Of a stretch of DNA of 64,000 bases, positions 16,759-28,694 are shown in pieces. Below the pieces are notes generated by a model, which was not told the origin of the DNA, ran no database searches, and saw only the letters and a program-made list of their open reading frames with translations. Each line of letters starts with the position of its first letter. Position 1 is the stretch's first letter. The DNA is from Rhizobium sp. P40RR-XXII. GTDB taxonomy: Bacteria > Pseudomonadota > Alphaproteobacteria > Rhizobiales > Rhizobiaceae. The stretch lies in NCBI RefSeq assembly GCF_012641405.1, contig NZ_JABAII010000007.1, forward strand, positions 1-64,000, given 5' to 3'. The translations under genes and the position numbers were made by a program.

Positions 16759-16899
16759 TCAAACGTGTCCGGAGCCGACCTTGATGATGGTAATCGCGTA
16801 GAACAGCACCACCAGGCCAGCAAGCACCAGGCCGAGCGCTATATTGCGCCCGCGCCGCGATTTCCTCTGCGCTTCCGTGAGCTTAACCAGTTCGATCAT
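16759..16899 (-). CDS. coxF: CoxF small membrane protein of the oxidase operon
   Basis: 46 residues: a polar start with [17 protein letters not shown], then one membrane span ([18 protein letters not shown]). This is the small protein found between ctaB and ctaG in alphaproteobacteria, generally called CoxF. Its ATG at 16899 overlaps the ctaB TGA by four bases (ATGA). Function unknown beyond association with oxidase assembly. It lies inside a larger unrelated frame and is easy to miss. Confidence 0.85.
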   Translation of the reverse strand: MIELVKLTEAQRKSRRGRNIALGLVLAGLVVLFYAITIIKVGSGHV

Positions 16900-17855
16900 A
16901 GCCAGCCTCCGACGCCGCCCGATATCGGCACGGCAACGAGACGGTCGATCAGCAACGCGGAAAAGATCGCGAAGAGATAGAAGATGGAAAAGCCGAAAAG
17001 CTTCTTTGCCGGCACCATCTTCACGTCGCCGTCGGCCATGCGCCAGACGGCGATGGAACAGTGTACGAAGACCGCACCCAGCAGCGCGGCGACGACGCCA
17101 TAGCCCAGGCTCGCAAAGCCCATGAAGGCCGGGACGACGCCGACAATGGCCGTCAGAACGGCATAAACGACGATCTGATTCTTGGTCGTCGGAATACCAG
17201 CGACATTCGGCAGCATCGGCACGCCGACGGCCTCGTAGTCGCCCATCTTGAACAGCGCCAGCGCCCAGAAATGCGCCGGCGTCCACAGGAAGATGATGAG
17301 GAAAAGCACGATGCTCTCGATCGTCACGCTGCCGCTCACGCAAGCCCACCCGATGACGGGCGGAAAGGCGCCGGCCGCGCCGCCGATGACGATGTTCTGC
17401 GGCGTCGAACGCTTCAGCCACATCGTATAGACGACGGCATAGAAGAAAATGGTGAAGGCGAGGATGCCCGCAGAAAGCCAATTGATGGCAAGGCCGAGGA
17501 TCACAACCGAGAAGCCCGACAGCACGAGCCCGTAGGCCAGCGCTTCCGATGGCTTGATGCGACCCGCAGGTATCGGCCGGCGCGCAGTTCGGCTCATCAC
17601 GGCGTCGATATCGGCATCATACCACATGTTCAAAGCGCCGGAGGCGCCGGCACCGACGGCGATGCAGAGAATGGCGATGAAGCCGAGGACCGGATTGATG
17701 TGGCCGGGAGCCAGCACCAGACCGGTGAAAGCGGTGAAGACGACCAACGACATGACGCGCGGCTTCAAAAGCTCGAAATAATCGCGCGCACTCGCTTCCG
17801 ACAGGCCGGTATCGCCTTGCTTTGCGAGCGCTTCGTGATTGTCGATGAGCGTCAT
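16896..17855 (-). CDS. ctaB: protoheme IX farnesyltransferase (heme O synthase)
   Basis: 319 residues from the ATG at 17855, with about nine membrane spans. The prenyltransferase motif [19 protein letters not shown] (the N-x3-D-x3-D pattern) and the later [13 protein letters not shown] identify heme O synthase of the UbiA superfamily. It adds a farnesyl group to heme b, the first step toward heme a of the oxidase. A TTG four codons upstream is open, but the ATG has GGAAG at suitable distance. Follows ctaD by 58 bases. Confidence 0.96.
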   Translation of the reverse strand: MTLIDNHEALAKQGDTGLSEASARDYFELLKPRVMSLVVFTAFTGLVLAPGHINPVLGFIAILCIAVGAGASGALNMWYDADIDAVMSRTARRPIPAGRIKPSEALAYGLVLSGFSVVILGLAINWLSAGILAFTIFFYAVVYTMWLKRSTPQNIVIGGAAGAFPPVIGWACVSGSVTIESIVLFLIIFLWTPAHFWALALFKMGDYEAVGVPMLPNVAGIPTTKNQIVVYAVLTAIVGVVPAFMGFASLGYGVVAALLGAVFVHCSIAVWRMADGDVKMVPAKKLFGFSIFYLFAIFSALLIDRLVAVPISGGVGGWL

Positions 17856-17913
17856 TCTTTCTTCCAATTGTCAGTTGAGCCGGACGCCGTTTATCACGGC
17901 GTCCGGAAACAGG

Positions 17914-20513
<2,600 letters not shown>

Positions 20514-20850
20514 GATGTCTCTCCCTCCAGCGTTTGATCCCAGATCTTCCTCAAACGCAGTATCCCTACAATCCATTGCGCTTCAAACCACAGTTTGGGG
20601 TGCTCCGCAACAACTCAAGAGATTTGTTAGTGCGGCATTTTTGCGCGAATATCTCCCCCGATACCAGCCAGACATGGCAAGCATTTCATCATCATACGAA
20701 AAATTGCATGATGGTCCATGGCGCCACCGGGACAAAATGGAGTAGAGGTCGTATTTCCGCCGTAGTCGGTTGGAATCCAGCAGCCGGGGCTTTTCATTTG
20801 CCGGCCTGGGCTTCAACAATAGCGGCACTGATTCGAATCTAGAGGTTTCC
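20514..20850. other. 337-bp divergent intergenic region, ctaC / IalB-like gene
   Basis: Holds the promoters of both the cox series and the IalB-like gene. It contains AT-rich stretches near 20600-20700 but I could not identify a convincing operator, repeat or small gene; short open frames here lack ribosome binding sites and coding character. Confidence 0.5.
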
Positions 20851-21474
20851 ATGGGTTTTCGTTCCCTCGCCCGGCTTTTGCTTGTTACCAGCAGCGTCGC
20901 TGCTGCAGCCGCGGCACCCGTATGGGCGCAGCAGGCACAACAGACCCAGCCGCCGGCGCAGCAGACCCAGCAGTTGCAGCCCGAACAGCAGGGCAAGCCG
21001 CAGCCGCATACGCAGCAGGTTCCCACGAGCCAGGTTCCGCAGCCGCCGGGCACCGTGCGTTCCAGCCACGGCGCATGGTCCGTCGTCTGCGACAAGCCGG
21101 CCGGCGCCTCGGCCGAGCAATGCGCGCTGATGCAGAACGTGATCGCCGAGGATCGTCCGGAAATCGGCCTTTCCGTCGTCGTGCTGAAGACGGCCGACCG
21201 CAAATCGAAGATCCTGCGCGTGCTTGCGCCGCTCGGCGTGCTGCTGCCGAACGGTCTGGGCCTCAATATCGACGGCAAGGATATCGGACGCGCCTATTTC
21301 GTGCGCTGCTTCTCCGATGGCTGCTATGCCGAGGTCGTGCTCGAGGACGAGTTGTTGAAGACGCTGCGCAGCGGCGCCACCGCAACCTTCATCGTCTTCC
21401 AGTCGCCGGAGGAAGGTATTGGTATTCCTGTGGACTTGAAGGGCTTCGCGGACGGTTACGACGCCCTTCCCTGA
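20851..21474 (+). CDS. IalB (invasion-associated locus B) family periplasmic protein
   Basis: 207 residues from the ATG at 20851. A signal peptide (LARLLLVTSSVAAAAAAPVWA) is followed by about 45 residues of Gln/Pro-rich linker, then an IalB domain: SSHGAWSVVCDKP, CALMQNVIAED, and the disulfide-forming YFVRCFSDGCYAE. IalB of Bartonella promotes red-cell invasion, but in free-living and symbiotic rhizobia the family is common and its role is unknown. The long Q/P-rich linker is unusual in the family and may span periplasm or peptidoglycan. Divergent from ctaC. Confidence 0.85.
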   Translation: MGFRSLARLLLVTSSVAAAAAAPVWAQQAQQTQPPAQQTQQLQPEQQGKPQPHTQQVPTSQVPQPPGTVRSSHGAWSVVCDKPAGASAEQCALMQNVIAEDRPEIGLSVVVLKTADRKSKILRVLAPLGVLLPNGLGLNIDGKDIGRAYFVRCFSDGCYAEVVLEDELLKTLRSGATATFIVFQSPEEGIGIPVDLKGFADGYDALP

Positions 21475-21537
21475 TGGGATGGGCTTGCTCTTGCGCCATG
21501 CGAAGCCTACATCGGCTCTGAACGGAGCACATGACCC

Positions 21538-22953
21538 ATGAATACCGATCTCCTTACTCTTTTCGATGCTGACGAAGCCAAGCTGCGCGGCATCGTCGCC
21601 GAAGCGCTGTCGGGCGCCGATGACGGCGAACTCTTCATCGAACATGTCCAGGCGGAATCGCTGACGTTCGACAATGGTCGGATGAAGGGCGGTAGCTTCA
21701 ACACGGAACAGGGCTTCGGCCTTCGCGCCGTTGCCGGCGAGGCCGTGGGCTATGCCCATGCCGGGGATCTTTCGGAAGCCGCCCTGAAACGCGCCGCCGA
21801 TGCCGTGCGCGCCGTCACTTCCGGCTATGCCGGCTCCTACGCGGCAGCTCCGCAGCGCACCAACAAGGTGCTTTATGGCGACGAAAACCCGATCGGCACG
21901 CCGAGCTTCGAGGAAAAGGCAAAGCTCCTGCAGAGGATCGACAGCTATCTGCGCGACAAGGACGACAAGGTGCGCCAGGTGACGGCATCGATCGCCGCGA
22001 GCTGGCAGGTGGTCGACATCCTTCGCGCCGACGGGCATCGCGTGCGCGATATCCGCCCGATGACGCGCATCAACATCTCTGTCATCGTCGGTGACGGCGA
22101 CCGCCAGGAATCCGGCTCTTTCGGCACCGGCGGCCGCATCGGCTTCGGCGATTTCGTAACGCAGGACAATTGGCACCACGGCGCCGACGAGGCCCTGCGC
22201 CAGGCGCTGGTCAATCTCGAGGCGATCGAAGCCCCGGCAGGTACGATGGATGTCGTGCTCGGCTCCGGCTGGCCGGGCGTCATGCTGCACGAAGCCGTCG
22301 GGCACGGGCTGGAGGGCGATTTCAACCGCAAGAAGACATCGGCTTTCGCAGGACTGCTGGGCCAGGTGGTCGCCGCACCCGGCGTCACGGTCGTCGACGA
22401 CGGCACGATCGAGAACCGCCGCGGCTCGATCACGGTAGACGACGAAGGCACGCCTTCGGCCTATAACGTGCTGATTGAGAACGGTAAGCTCGTCGGCTAC
22501 ATGCAAGACCGGCAGAATGCGCGGCTGATGGGCATGAAGGCGACCGGCAACGGCCGCCGCCAGGGCTACGCCCATACGCCGATGCCGCGTATGACCAATA
22601 CCTACATGCTCGGCGGCGACAAGACGCCGGACGAGATCATCGCCTCGGTGAAGAAGGGCATCTATGCCGTCTCCTTCGGCGGCGGCCAGGTGGACATCAC
22701 GTCGGGCAAATTCGTCTTCGGCTGCACCGAGGCCTATCTCATCGAGGACGGCAAGATCGGCGCGCCGATCAAGGGCGCCATGCTGATCGGCAACGGACCG
22801 GATGCCATGAAGCGCGTTTCGATGATCGGCAACGACACGAAGCTCGATACCGGCATCGGCAATTGCGGCAAGGCGGGCCAATGGGTGCCCGTCGGCGTCG
22901 GTCAGCCGCATCTGCGGATGGATCAGATCACGGTCGGCGGCACCAAGGCCTAA
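21538..22953 (+). CDS. tldD: TldD metalloprotease subunit
   Basis: 471 residues. The zinc motif HEAVGHGLEGDF is at about residue 258, with downstream GSITVDDEG and the C-terminal GNAGKAG-like NCGKAGQWVPVGVGQP. TldD pairs with TldE/PmbA to degrade unfolded peptides and to mature modified peptides such as microcins; the partner gene is not in the window. Starts with ATG 63 bases after the IalB-like gene on the same strand. Confidence 0.95.
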   Translation: MNTDLLTLFDADEAKLRGIVAEALSGADDGELFIEHVQAESLTFDNGRMKGGSFNTEQGFGLRAVAGEAVGYAHAGDLSEAALKRAADAVRAVTSGYAGSYAAAPQRTNKVLYGDENPIGTPSFEEKAKLLQRIDSYLRDKDDKVRQVTASIAASWQVVDILRADGHRVRDIRPMTRINISVIVGDGDRQESGSFGTGGRIGFGDFVTQDNWHHGADEALRQALVNLEAIEAPAGTMDVVLGSGWPGVMLHEAVGHGLEGDFNRKKTSAFAGLLGQVVAAPGVTVVDDGTIENRRGSITVDDEGTPSAYNVLIENGKLVGYMQDRQNARLMGMKATGNGRRQGYAHTPMPRMTNTYMLGGDKTPDEIIASVKKGIYAVSFGGGQVDITSGKFVFGCTEAYLIEDGKIGAPIKGAMLIGNGPDAMKRVSMIGNDTKLDTGIGNCGKAGQWVPVGVGQPHLRMDQITVGGTKA

Positions 22954-22964
22954 ATCCGCCTTCC

Positions 22965-23270
22965 CTATTCGTGCGGGCGGAAGCGCCACTTCCGCTCGAC
23001 AGCGGCATTGAGATCAAGGCCGTTGCGGTGTGCGAAGAGAAGGATATGGCCGAACACATCAGCCGTTTCATCCGCCAAAGCCGTTGCCAACTCTGATTCG
23101 CTCATGCCCTTGCGGCGTCCGCGGCCTGTAACCTTGTTCCAGATCTGGATCAATTCGCCCATTTCCTCCTGAAGCTTCAGGACGAACCAATCGTCGTCGC
23201 GTTCCAGGTCGTTATCGGCGGCATAGGTTGCCGAAGCCGCTTCGAATTGCTTCATCAGATCTGACAGCAT
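22965..23270 (-). CDS. MazG-like nucleotide pyrophosphohydrolase
   Basis: 101 residues from the ATG at 23270. The all-alpha NTP pyrophosphatase pattern is visible: KLQEEMGELIQIW (E-E-x-x-E) and DETADVFGHILL (E-x-x-D), which together bind magnesium. It is a single-domain MazG-like protein, likely hydrolysing a nucleoside triphosphate to monophosphate, possibly in nucleotide-pool cleaning; substrate unknown. The frame continues 32 codons upstream into the terminator of the next gene, so the shorter start was taken. Convergent with tldD, ending 12 bases from it. Confidence 0.78.
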   Translation of the reverse strand: MLSDLMKQFEAASATYAADNDLERDDDWFVLKLQEEMGELIQIWNKVTGRGRRKGMSESELATALADETADVFGHILLFAHRNGLDLNAAVERKWRFRPHE

Positions 23271-23316
23271 CGATGTCGTTCCTCTTATGTTCTCAACATA
23301 GATGAACGATTCCTGC

Positions 23317-23360
23317 AAAAAAGTCGAGCCGGCGGAGGTTTGCCCCGCCGGCTCGCTTTT
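23317..23360 (-). terminator. intrinsic terminator of the D,D-carboxypeptidase gene
   Basis: Perfect 11-bp stem CGAGCCGGCGG (23325-23335) with CCGCCGGCTCG (23345-23355), 9-base loop. On the minus strand it is followed by ACTTTTTT, so it ends the carboxypeptidase transcript just before the MazG-like gene. Confidence 0.88.
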
Positions 23361-23378
23361 ATCCAATTGGGACTCTGC

Positions 23379-24674
23379 TCAGCCCTTGCTCGGCAGCAGC
23401 ATGCAATCGAAATCCTTGCGCTTCAGAGCGGAGCAGGCGGAATTCGCATCGTCACGGCTTGCGAAACCGACGAAGCGGGCGCGATAGACCGTGTTGCCGC
23501 CCTTGCCGACAGCTTCGGTATAGGGTGACGCATTGGCGAGCGCATTGCCGGCCCGGGACTTGGCTTCGGAGAGCAGATCCTTGGCGGCCTGGGCGGTCGG
23601 CGTTGCGGCAATCTGCACCTGCCAGCTGCCGGTCGCCGCCGCCGGCTTGTTGGCAACGAGGATCTCATCCATCGCAGCCGGGCGATCCATCGGCACGGTG
23701 ACGTTCGAGGCCGCGGCGAATGCCATCGGCACGACCTCGACGCGCTTGCGTGCCGGCGTCGTCGTGGCCGTGGTCTGGGTATCGACATCGACCCCAACAT
23801 CGTCGGAAGCGGAGGCCACTTCGACCTGCTGCGGAACCTTGCCGCCGCCGATACTTGCAACCAGCCGCGATGACGAAACGGAGGTTGCCTTCGGGATATT
23901 GCGATCCAGCAGCGATGCCATCAATGCGTCGCGACCGCGCGCTGTGGCGCCGCCCATGACGACACCGATCACCCGGCGATTGCCCTGGCGTACGGCGCTG
24001 ACGAGATTGAAGCCGGAGGCATTGGTATAGCCGGTCTTGATCCCGTCCATGCCTTCGTAGCGGTACATCAGATTGTTGTGACCACGTACGCTGCGACCAC
24101 GATAGTTGAAGCTCGTCTGCGAGAAGAGCCGGTATTCCTGGGGATAATTATTGATGAGCGCGACGGCCAGCGTCGACATATCGCGTGCCGTCGTCACCTG
24201 CTGCATGCTCGGAAGACCGGAAGCATTGACGAAAACGGTGCGGCGCATGCCGATTTCCCGCGCCTTCTGCGTCATCAGCCGGGCAAAGCCGCTTTCGCTG
24301 CCGCCGAGCGCTTCCGCCATGGCGGCTGCAGCGTCATTGGCGGACTTGATGATCATGCCGTCGACCGCTTCGCGGACAGTCACCGTGCTGCCGGGCTTCA
24401 GACCGAGCTTGGTCGGCGGCTTGGCGGCGGCGGCGCGCGATACAGGGATCCTTGTGTTCCAGCTCAGCTTGCCGCGATGGATCGCCTCGAAGGCCATGTA
24501 CAAGGTCATCATTTTGGTCAGCGATGCCGGATGGTTGAGGTCATCGGCATTGCTCGATGCCAGTACCTTGCCGGTCTTCGCATCCATGATGAAATAGGCG
24601 CTGCCCGCAAAGCTCGCCGCAGGAGCGCTCAACAGCAAGACGGCCGCAGAGAGAGCCATCAGAAGTCTTTTCAT
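23379..24674 (-). CDS. D-alanyl-D-alanine carboxypeptidase with C-terminal SPOR domain
   Basis: 431 residues from the ATG at 24674. A signal peptide (MKRLLMALSAAVLLLSAPAASFA) leads to a family S11 penicillin-binding domain with the three active-site motifs: SLTK, SAN in IIKSANDAAAAM, and KTG in GIKTGYTNASG. After a Thr/Val-rich linker, the last 80 residues (SWQVQIAATPTAQAAKDLL to the end) form a SPOR peptidoglycan-binding repeat. It trims D-Ala from peptidoglycan in the periplasm; SPOR domains bind denuded glycan at division sites, so a septal location is plausible. Monocistronic with its own terminator. Confidence 0.92.
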   Translation of the reverse strand: MKRLLMALSAAVLLLSAPAASFAGSAYFIMDAKTGKVLASSNADDLNHPASLTKMMTLYMAFEAIHRGKLSWNTRIPVSRAAAAKPPTKLGLKPGSTVTVREAVDGMIIKSANDAAAAMAEALGGSESGFARLMTQKAREIGMRRTVFVNASGLPSMQQVTTARDMSTLAVALINNYPQEYRLFSQTSFNYRGRSVRGHNNLMYRYEGMDGIKTGYTNASGFNLVSAVRQGNRRVIGVVMGGATARGRDALMASLLDRNIPKATSVSSSRLVASIGGGKVPQQVEVASASDDVGVDVDTQTTATTTPARKRVEVVPMAFAAASNVTVPMDRPAAMDEILVANKPAAATGSWQVQIAATPTAQAAKDLLSEAKSRAGNALANASPYTEAVGKGGNTVYRARFVGFASRDDANSACSALKRKDFDCMLLPSKG

Positions 24675-24901
24675 AATTGTCCCCAACCGAAAGAATGCCC
24701 ACACACCGCATCAATCCCTGTATGATTTTGCGACAAAAAACCTGATATCGGTGCGATATTGAGGCAACAGCCTCGATAGTTCTTCAATTTTGCCGTTCCT
24801 GGTAAAATAACCATTAACGCATTGGAAATTATGGCAAAGATTCAGTAAGGTTTAACGGGGATGCGCTACAGCGTTGACGTTGGTCAACCGGGTTAATCCG
24901 C

Positions 24902-25960
24902 ATGGAACAGGGCATCAAGGTCCGCCTCAAGCGCACGATGATTTCCAGCGGGCTGGAGGCTGCCGCTATTCTGAAGGGTGCCGGCCTGATGCGCGATGTC
25001 GCGGGCCTCGGCGCCATCTTCGCCCTTCACCATGTCCGCCCTGCCCTTTCCCGCCGCTTTGCGCCCAATGCGCATCTCGAGGTTTCGCCCGATTTTCTCG
25101 ACCGCGCGATCGCGCGGTTGAAAAAGGATGGCTATGAATTCATCGCGCTTGACGCTGTTCCATCACGGCTGGCGAATGCCGTGGGCAAACCGCCCTTCGT
25201 CGCCTTCACGCTCGACGACGGCAATCGGAACAACCTCGATCACGCCCTGCCGGTCTTCGCCCGTCACGATGCGCCCTTTACCGTCTTCGTCGCCCAGGGG
25301 CTCTCGGAGCGGACCCACAGCATATGGTGGGAAACGCTCGCAGAGCTGCTCGGCCGGCTGGATCGGCTGATATTCGATTTCGGAGCCGGCGAGGAATTCC
25401 TGCCGCTTGGCAAGGAGAGCCAGAAGCACATAGCATTTGCGCGCTTTGCCGCCTTGGTTCACGGCAACGACGAAAGCGAAGCCGTCCGCCGGATCGACGA
25501 GCTTGCGCGGCGCCACGACTTGGAACCGCTCGACATTGTCAACGCATCGATCATGGATCGGGGCGAACTAAGGCAACTCTCTCACCATCCCCTCGCATCG
25601 CTCGGCGCGCATACGGTGAGCCATCGTGGGCTGGCGAGGCTGCCCGAAGCGGAGGCAGCGGCGGAAATGGCGCTTTCGGCCGATTATATCGCCGATATCA
25701 CCGGACAGCGGCCGATCTCGATCGCCTATCCCTACGGCACGCTTGAGGCCGTATCGCCGCGCGAAGGCAGGCTCGTGGCGGAACTCGGCTTTTCCGTCGG
25801 CGTCACGACGCGCCCCGGTACGATCATGCCGACGAATGGCACTACGCCCATGCTCCTGCCGCGGCTCTCGCTGAACGGCCATTACCAGAAGCCCCGCTAC
25901 GCATCGGCGCTTGCCTCCGGCATCCCTATGCGATTGATGGGGCGCCGGGAAACGGCATAG
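24902..25960 (+). CDS. polysaccharide deacetylase (NodB-homology) family protein
   Basis: 352 residues. The NodB-type motifs are present: FTLDDGNRNN (motif 1, metal and base Asp), the GAHTVSHRGLA (H-x3-H metal site), and SIAYPYGT later on. Family 4 carbohydrate esterases of this kind deacetylate chitin oligomers, peptidoglycan or exopolysaccharide. The weak ribosome binding site leaves the exact start less certain. It lacks an obvious signal peptide. This is not nodB itself, which is smaller and lies in a nod cluster. It ends 4 bases before the convergent pdxH. Confidence 0.85.
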   Translation: MEQGIKVRLKRTMISSGLEAAAILKGAGLMRDVAGLGAIFALHHVRPALSRRFAPNAHLEVSPDFLDRAIARLKKDGYEFIALDAVPSRLANAVGKPPFVAFTLDDGNRNNLDHALPVFARHDAPFTVFVAQGLSERTHSIWWETLAELLGRLDRLIFDFGAGEEFLPLGKESQKHIAFARFAALVHGNDESEAVRRIDELARRHDLEPLDIVNASIMDRGELRQLSHHPLASLGAHTVSHRGLARLPEAEAAAEMALSADYIADITGQRPISIAYPYGTLEAVSPREGRLVAELGFSVGVTTRPGTIMPTNGTTPMLLPRLSLNGHYQKPRYASALASGIPMRLMGRRETA

Positions 25961-25963
25961 GGC

Positions 25964-26584
25964 TCAAGGATACATCCGCACCTTCTGCCAAGCGCCTTCC
26001 GGCACTTCACGGCGAAACTCGATGCGATCGTGCAGACGGAACTGGCGATCGTGCCAGAACTCGATCGACAGCGGCCGGATGCGGAAACCGGACCAGTGGG
26101 ACGGGCGCGGAATGTCGCCGATGGCATAGCGGGCGGTATATTCGGCAACCGCCTTTTCCAACGCAAAGCGGCCTTCGAGCGGGCGGGATTGCTTCGACGC
26201 CCAGGCGCCGATGCGGCTGCCGCGCGCCCTGGTCTTGAAATACTCATCCGCTTCCTGGTCGCTCACCACTTCAACCACACCGCGCAGGCGCACCTGGCGG
26301 CGCAGTGATTTCCAGTGGAAACACATGGCCGCTTTCTTGTGGTAAAGAATTTCTTGACCTTTCTGGCTTTCGAAGTTCGTATAGAAGACGAATCCGTCGC
26401 TATCAAAACCCTTCAGAAGAACCATGCGGACATTTGGCAATCCATCCTTATCCACCGTTGCCAAGGCGACCGCGTTCGGATCGTTCAGCTCCGTGGTCTC
26501 TGCTTCGCGCAGCCAAGACGCGAAAAGAGCGAAAGGTTCGTTCTGCTCTGTGAAGTCACCGGTTGTTAACTCGTTTTCCGACAT
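25964..26584 (-). CDS. pdxH: pyridoxine/pyridoxamine 5'-phosphate oxidase
   Basis: 206 residues. FMN-binding split-barrel features are clear: [40 protein letters not shown], the [17 protein letters not shown] segment, and the C-terminal [10 protein letters not shown]. It oxidises PNP or PMP to pyridoxal 5'-phosphate in the cytoplasm. Divergent from the lipoprotein gene across 66 bases that must hold both promoters. Length is typical. Confidence 0.95.
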   Translation of the reverse strand: MSENELTTGDFTEQNEPFALFASWLREAETTELNDPNAVALATVDKDGLPNVRMVLLKGFDSDGFVFYTNFESQKGQEILYHKKAAMCFHWKSLRRQVRLRGVVEVVSDQEADEYFKTRARGSRIGAWASKQSRPLEGRFALEKAVAEYTARYAIGDIPRPSHWSGFRIRPLSIEFWHDRQFRLHDRIEFRREVPEGAWQKVRMYP

Positions 26585-26650
26585 ATTAGTTCAAATACTC
26601 CGCAATTCCTAATAACCGCCGGCCCCTCTGGCTGGCCAAAAAACGCTCGG

Positions 26651-27109
26651 GTGGAAGTCATAGCAAAGTCGACCGTTCATACAAAGCGCAAGCTTGCAAA
26701 AGGCGTGACGATGGCTGTCGTCCTTGTCTCCCTTTTCACCCTTGGCGGCTGCGTCGGCGGCGGCATGGACTACCTAAGCTCGGCCAAGGTGGATCGCAGC
26801 GTATCGACGGGCACAGTGCCGACGGCGCCTGTAACCACGGACAGCATCTCCGACGAAACCACGGTGCGCAATGCCGTCACCTCGGCGGATCTCCACAAGC
26901 TCAACGGCCAATCCATCCCCTGGGCGAACGCTTCCACTGGCAGCGCCGGCGTCATCGACGCGATCGTCGAAAGCAATGCATCCGGCGTAGTTTGCCGCCA
27001 GTTCCGCACCAGCCGCCATTCCTATCAGGGCATCGCCAACTTTTCCGGCAGAACCTGCCTCGTCGGTCAGGGCGAATGGCAGCTGCTGAGTTTCCAACAG
27101 GCCGGCTGA
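26651..27109 (+). CDS. RT0821/Lpp0805-type surface lipoprotein
   Basis: 152 residues starting with GTG. The N-terminus (TKRKLAKGVTMAVVLVSLFTLGGC) is a lipoprotein signal with lipobox LGGC, and the C-terminal half (VCRQFRTSRHSYQGIANFSGRTCLVGQGEWQLL) is a small beta domain with paired cysteines seen in the RT0821/Lpp0805 (17-kDa-antigen-like) family. Outer-membrane lipoprotein of unknown function. An internal ATG at 26711 would remove the basic part of the signal, so the GTG was favoured. Confidence 0.75.
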   Translation: MEVIAKSTVHTKRKLAKGVTMAVVLVSLFTLGGCVGGGMDYLSSAKVDRSVSTGTVPTAPVTTDSISDETTVRNAVTSADLHKLNGQSIPWANASTGSAGVIDAIVESNASGVVCRQFRTSRHSYQGIANFSGRTCLVGQGEWQLLSFQQAG

Positions 27110-27202
27110 TCGCCTTTTCACCCTCTTTTCCCCGCGCCATCGACCCGGCCGTACGGCGGAATGATAGACCCATCATGCCGTTATGACTTCCTGGCATTCA
27201 TC

Positions 27203-27273
27203 GTTAGCGATCGGCTAACCATGCGCCGAAATGGGAGCCGACGGTCCCCGTGCGGCTAACGCCTGATTAGCAA
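27203..27273. promoter_or_regulatory. cluster of GTTAGC/GCTAAC half-sites upstream of the DnaJ-like gene
   Basis: GTTAGC (27203-27208) and GCTAAC (27214-27219) form an inverted pair; GCTAAC recurs near 27255 and TTAGC near 27267. Four copies of one hexamer in 71 bases in a 300-bp gap is more than expected by chance and might be a regulator binding region. The rest of 27110-27411 shows nothing recognisable. Confidence 0.3.
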
Positions 27274-27411
27274 CTCTTCCCGCAGGATCGGTTCATACGC
27301 GCATCGGCCATGCCTCCCTACCGGGAAGCAAGGCATGAAGCGCGATCAATTGGTGCTTTGCTTGGGATGCCGCGATGGGGCTTGGCATACCCATGAACAA
27401 TGGCGGGAAAG

Positions 27412-28572
27412 ATGCGCGATCCTTACAAGGTGTTGGGCGTTAAGCAGGATGCCGGAGCCGACGAAATCAAGGCTGCCTGGCGCAAACTGGCAAAATCGGT
27501 GCATCCGGATCACAATCAGGGCGATCCGACGGCGTCGGAGCGTTTCGCCGAAATCGGCCGCGCCTACGAGACGCTGAAGGATCCGCAGAAACGCAGCCGC
27601 TACGACCAGATCGCGCGCATGGCGGAAGCGAAAGGCCAGAGCCGGGAGCAGACGATCATGCAGCAGCGGCAGGCGGCGCGTGACGCTGCCGAGCGTGCCA
27701 AGGCCGCACGCGCCAATGCCGAGAAGATCATGGAGGAACTCGCCCGGGCGAATGCACGCAAGGCAGCCGCTTCCGCCGCATCCGACCAGCAGGCGGGCGC
27801 AAGCGAGTCACCTGAAGACGTTGTCGAACGCATTTTCGGGGTTAAGGCCGGCCGCACGCAGCAGAACCAGGCCGCAGCCGAGACGGTTGCGCAGCACGCC
27901 GAGAAGCAGCAGGAAGCCAACGCGGCCGCCGCGGAAGAACTGCCCGCGGAGGAGGAACTGCTGGCGACGGGAACCTCTGCCGCCGGTCCACGCTCCACCT
28001 TCGGCATTCTCGGTTCGCTCGTGCGCCGCTTTACCGGCGCCAATATCCAGGAGAAGCCACCGGAAAAGACGCCCGAGGTGGCCGCCGAAACCACCGTGAC
28101 GCTCGACGACATGTTGAAGAGCCGCTGGATCACCGTTCCGCTGTCGGATGGCCGCGAGGCACGCTTCCAGGCGACGACGGATATCGCCAACGGCCAGGTG
28201 CTGCATCTGAAGGGTCAGGGACTGAAGCTGCAGGGCATGCTGCGTGGCGATGTCGCCATCACCGTCCATCTGTCGACCGACGGACGCTTCACACTCGACG
28301 GCAGCGATGTGCGCACGATATTGCCCGTCACCATAGAAAATGCGGTCCTCGGCTGCGAAACGACCGTCGAAGGGTTGAACGGGCCGGTCAGGATCACAGT
28401 GCCGGCCTGGTCCGGCTCGGATCAGGTCATTCGCATCTCCGGCGAAGGATTACCCGATGGCAATGGCGCAAAAGGTGATCTCGTCGTCGAATTGCGGCTG
28501 ATGCTGTGGGAAAAACCTGACGATAAGGTCACGGATCTGATGCGCAGCATGCGCGAAGGGCTTTTCCTGTGA
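27412..28572 (+). CDS. DnaJ-family co-chaperone without zinc finger (CbpA-like)
   Basis: 386 residues from the ATG at 27412 (GGGAAAG upstream; an ATG 12 bases earlier is the alternative). The J domain fills the first 65 residues with the HPD motif in SVHPDHNQGD. An Ala/Gln/Glu-rich, probably coiled-coil middle (about 75-190) replaces the G/F and zinc-finger regions, and the last 170 residues resemble the DnaJ C-terminal substrate-binding domain (DVAITVHLSTDGRFTLDGSDV, TVPAWSGSDQVIRISGEGLP). Such type II J proteins hand substrates to DnaK. Cytoplasmic. The long charged middle is typical of rhizobial members. Confidence 0.87.
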   Translation: MRDPYKVLGVKQDAGADEIKAAWRKLAKSVHPDHNQGDPTASERFAEIGRAYETLKDPQKRSRYDQIARMAEAKGQSREQTIMQQRQAARDAAERAKAARANAEKIMEELARANARKAAASAASDQQAGASESPEDVVERIFGVKAGRTQQNQAAAETVAQHAEKQQEANAAAAEELPAEEELLATGTSAAGPRSTFGILGSLVRRFTGANIQEKPPEKTPEVAAETTVTLDDMLKSRWITVPLSDGREARFQATTDIANGQVLHLKGQGLKLQGMLRGDVAITVHLSTDGRFTLDGSDVRTILPVTIENAVLGCETTVEGLNGPVRITVPAWSGSDQVIRISGEGLPDGNGAKGDLVVELRLMLWEKPDDKVTDLMRSMREGLFL

Positions 28573-28694
28573 AATTTTGGTGACAACAGCACCCTTTGTT
28601 ACGATCCCTAACAGTTGATGATCTTTACGATGCTTGAACAGGGGAACGGCCTATGCCATAGGCAGGATCATTCGAAAGTTCAAGGGAGCAGAAT

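Noticed and set aside
21538..22953. A microcin/RiPP cluster suggested by tldD
   Set aside because: No precursor peptide, TldE or modifying enzyme lies nearby; tldD is a common housekeeping gene.
20839..22989. A 716-codon open frame on the minus strand
   Set aside because: Antisense of tldD and the IalB-like gene, both of which have clear family motifs on the plus strand.
24902..25960. nodB
   Set aside because: It is a NodB-homology deacetylase but too long, and no other nod genes are near.
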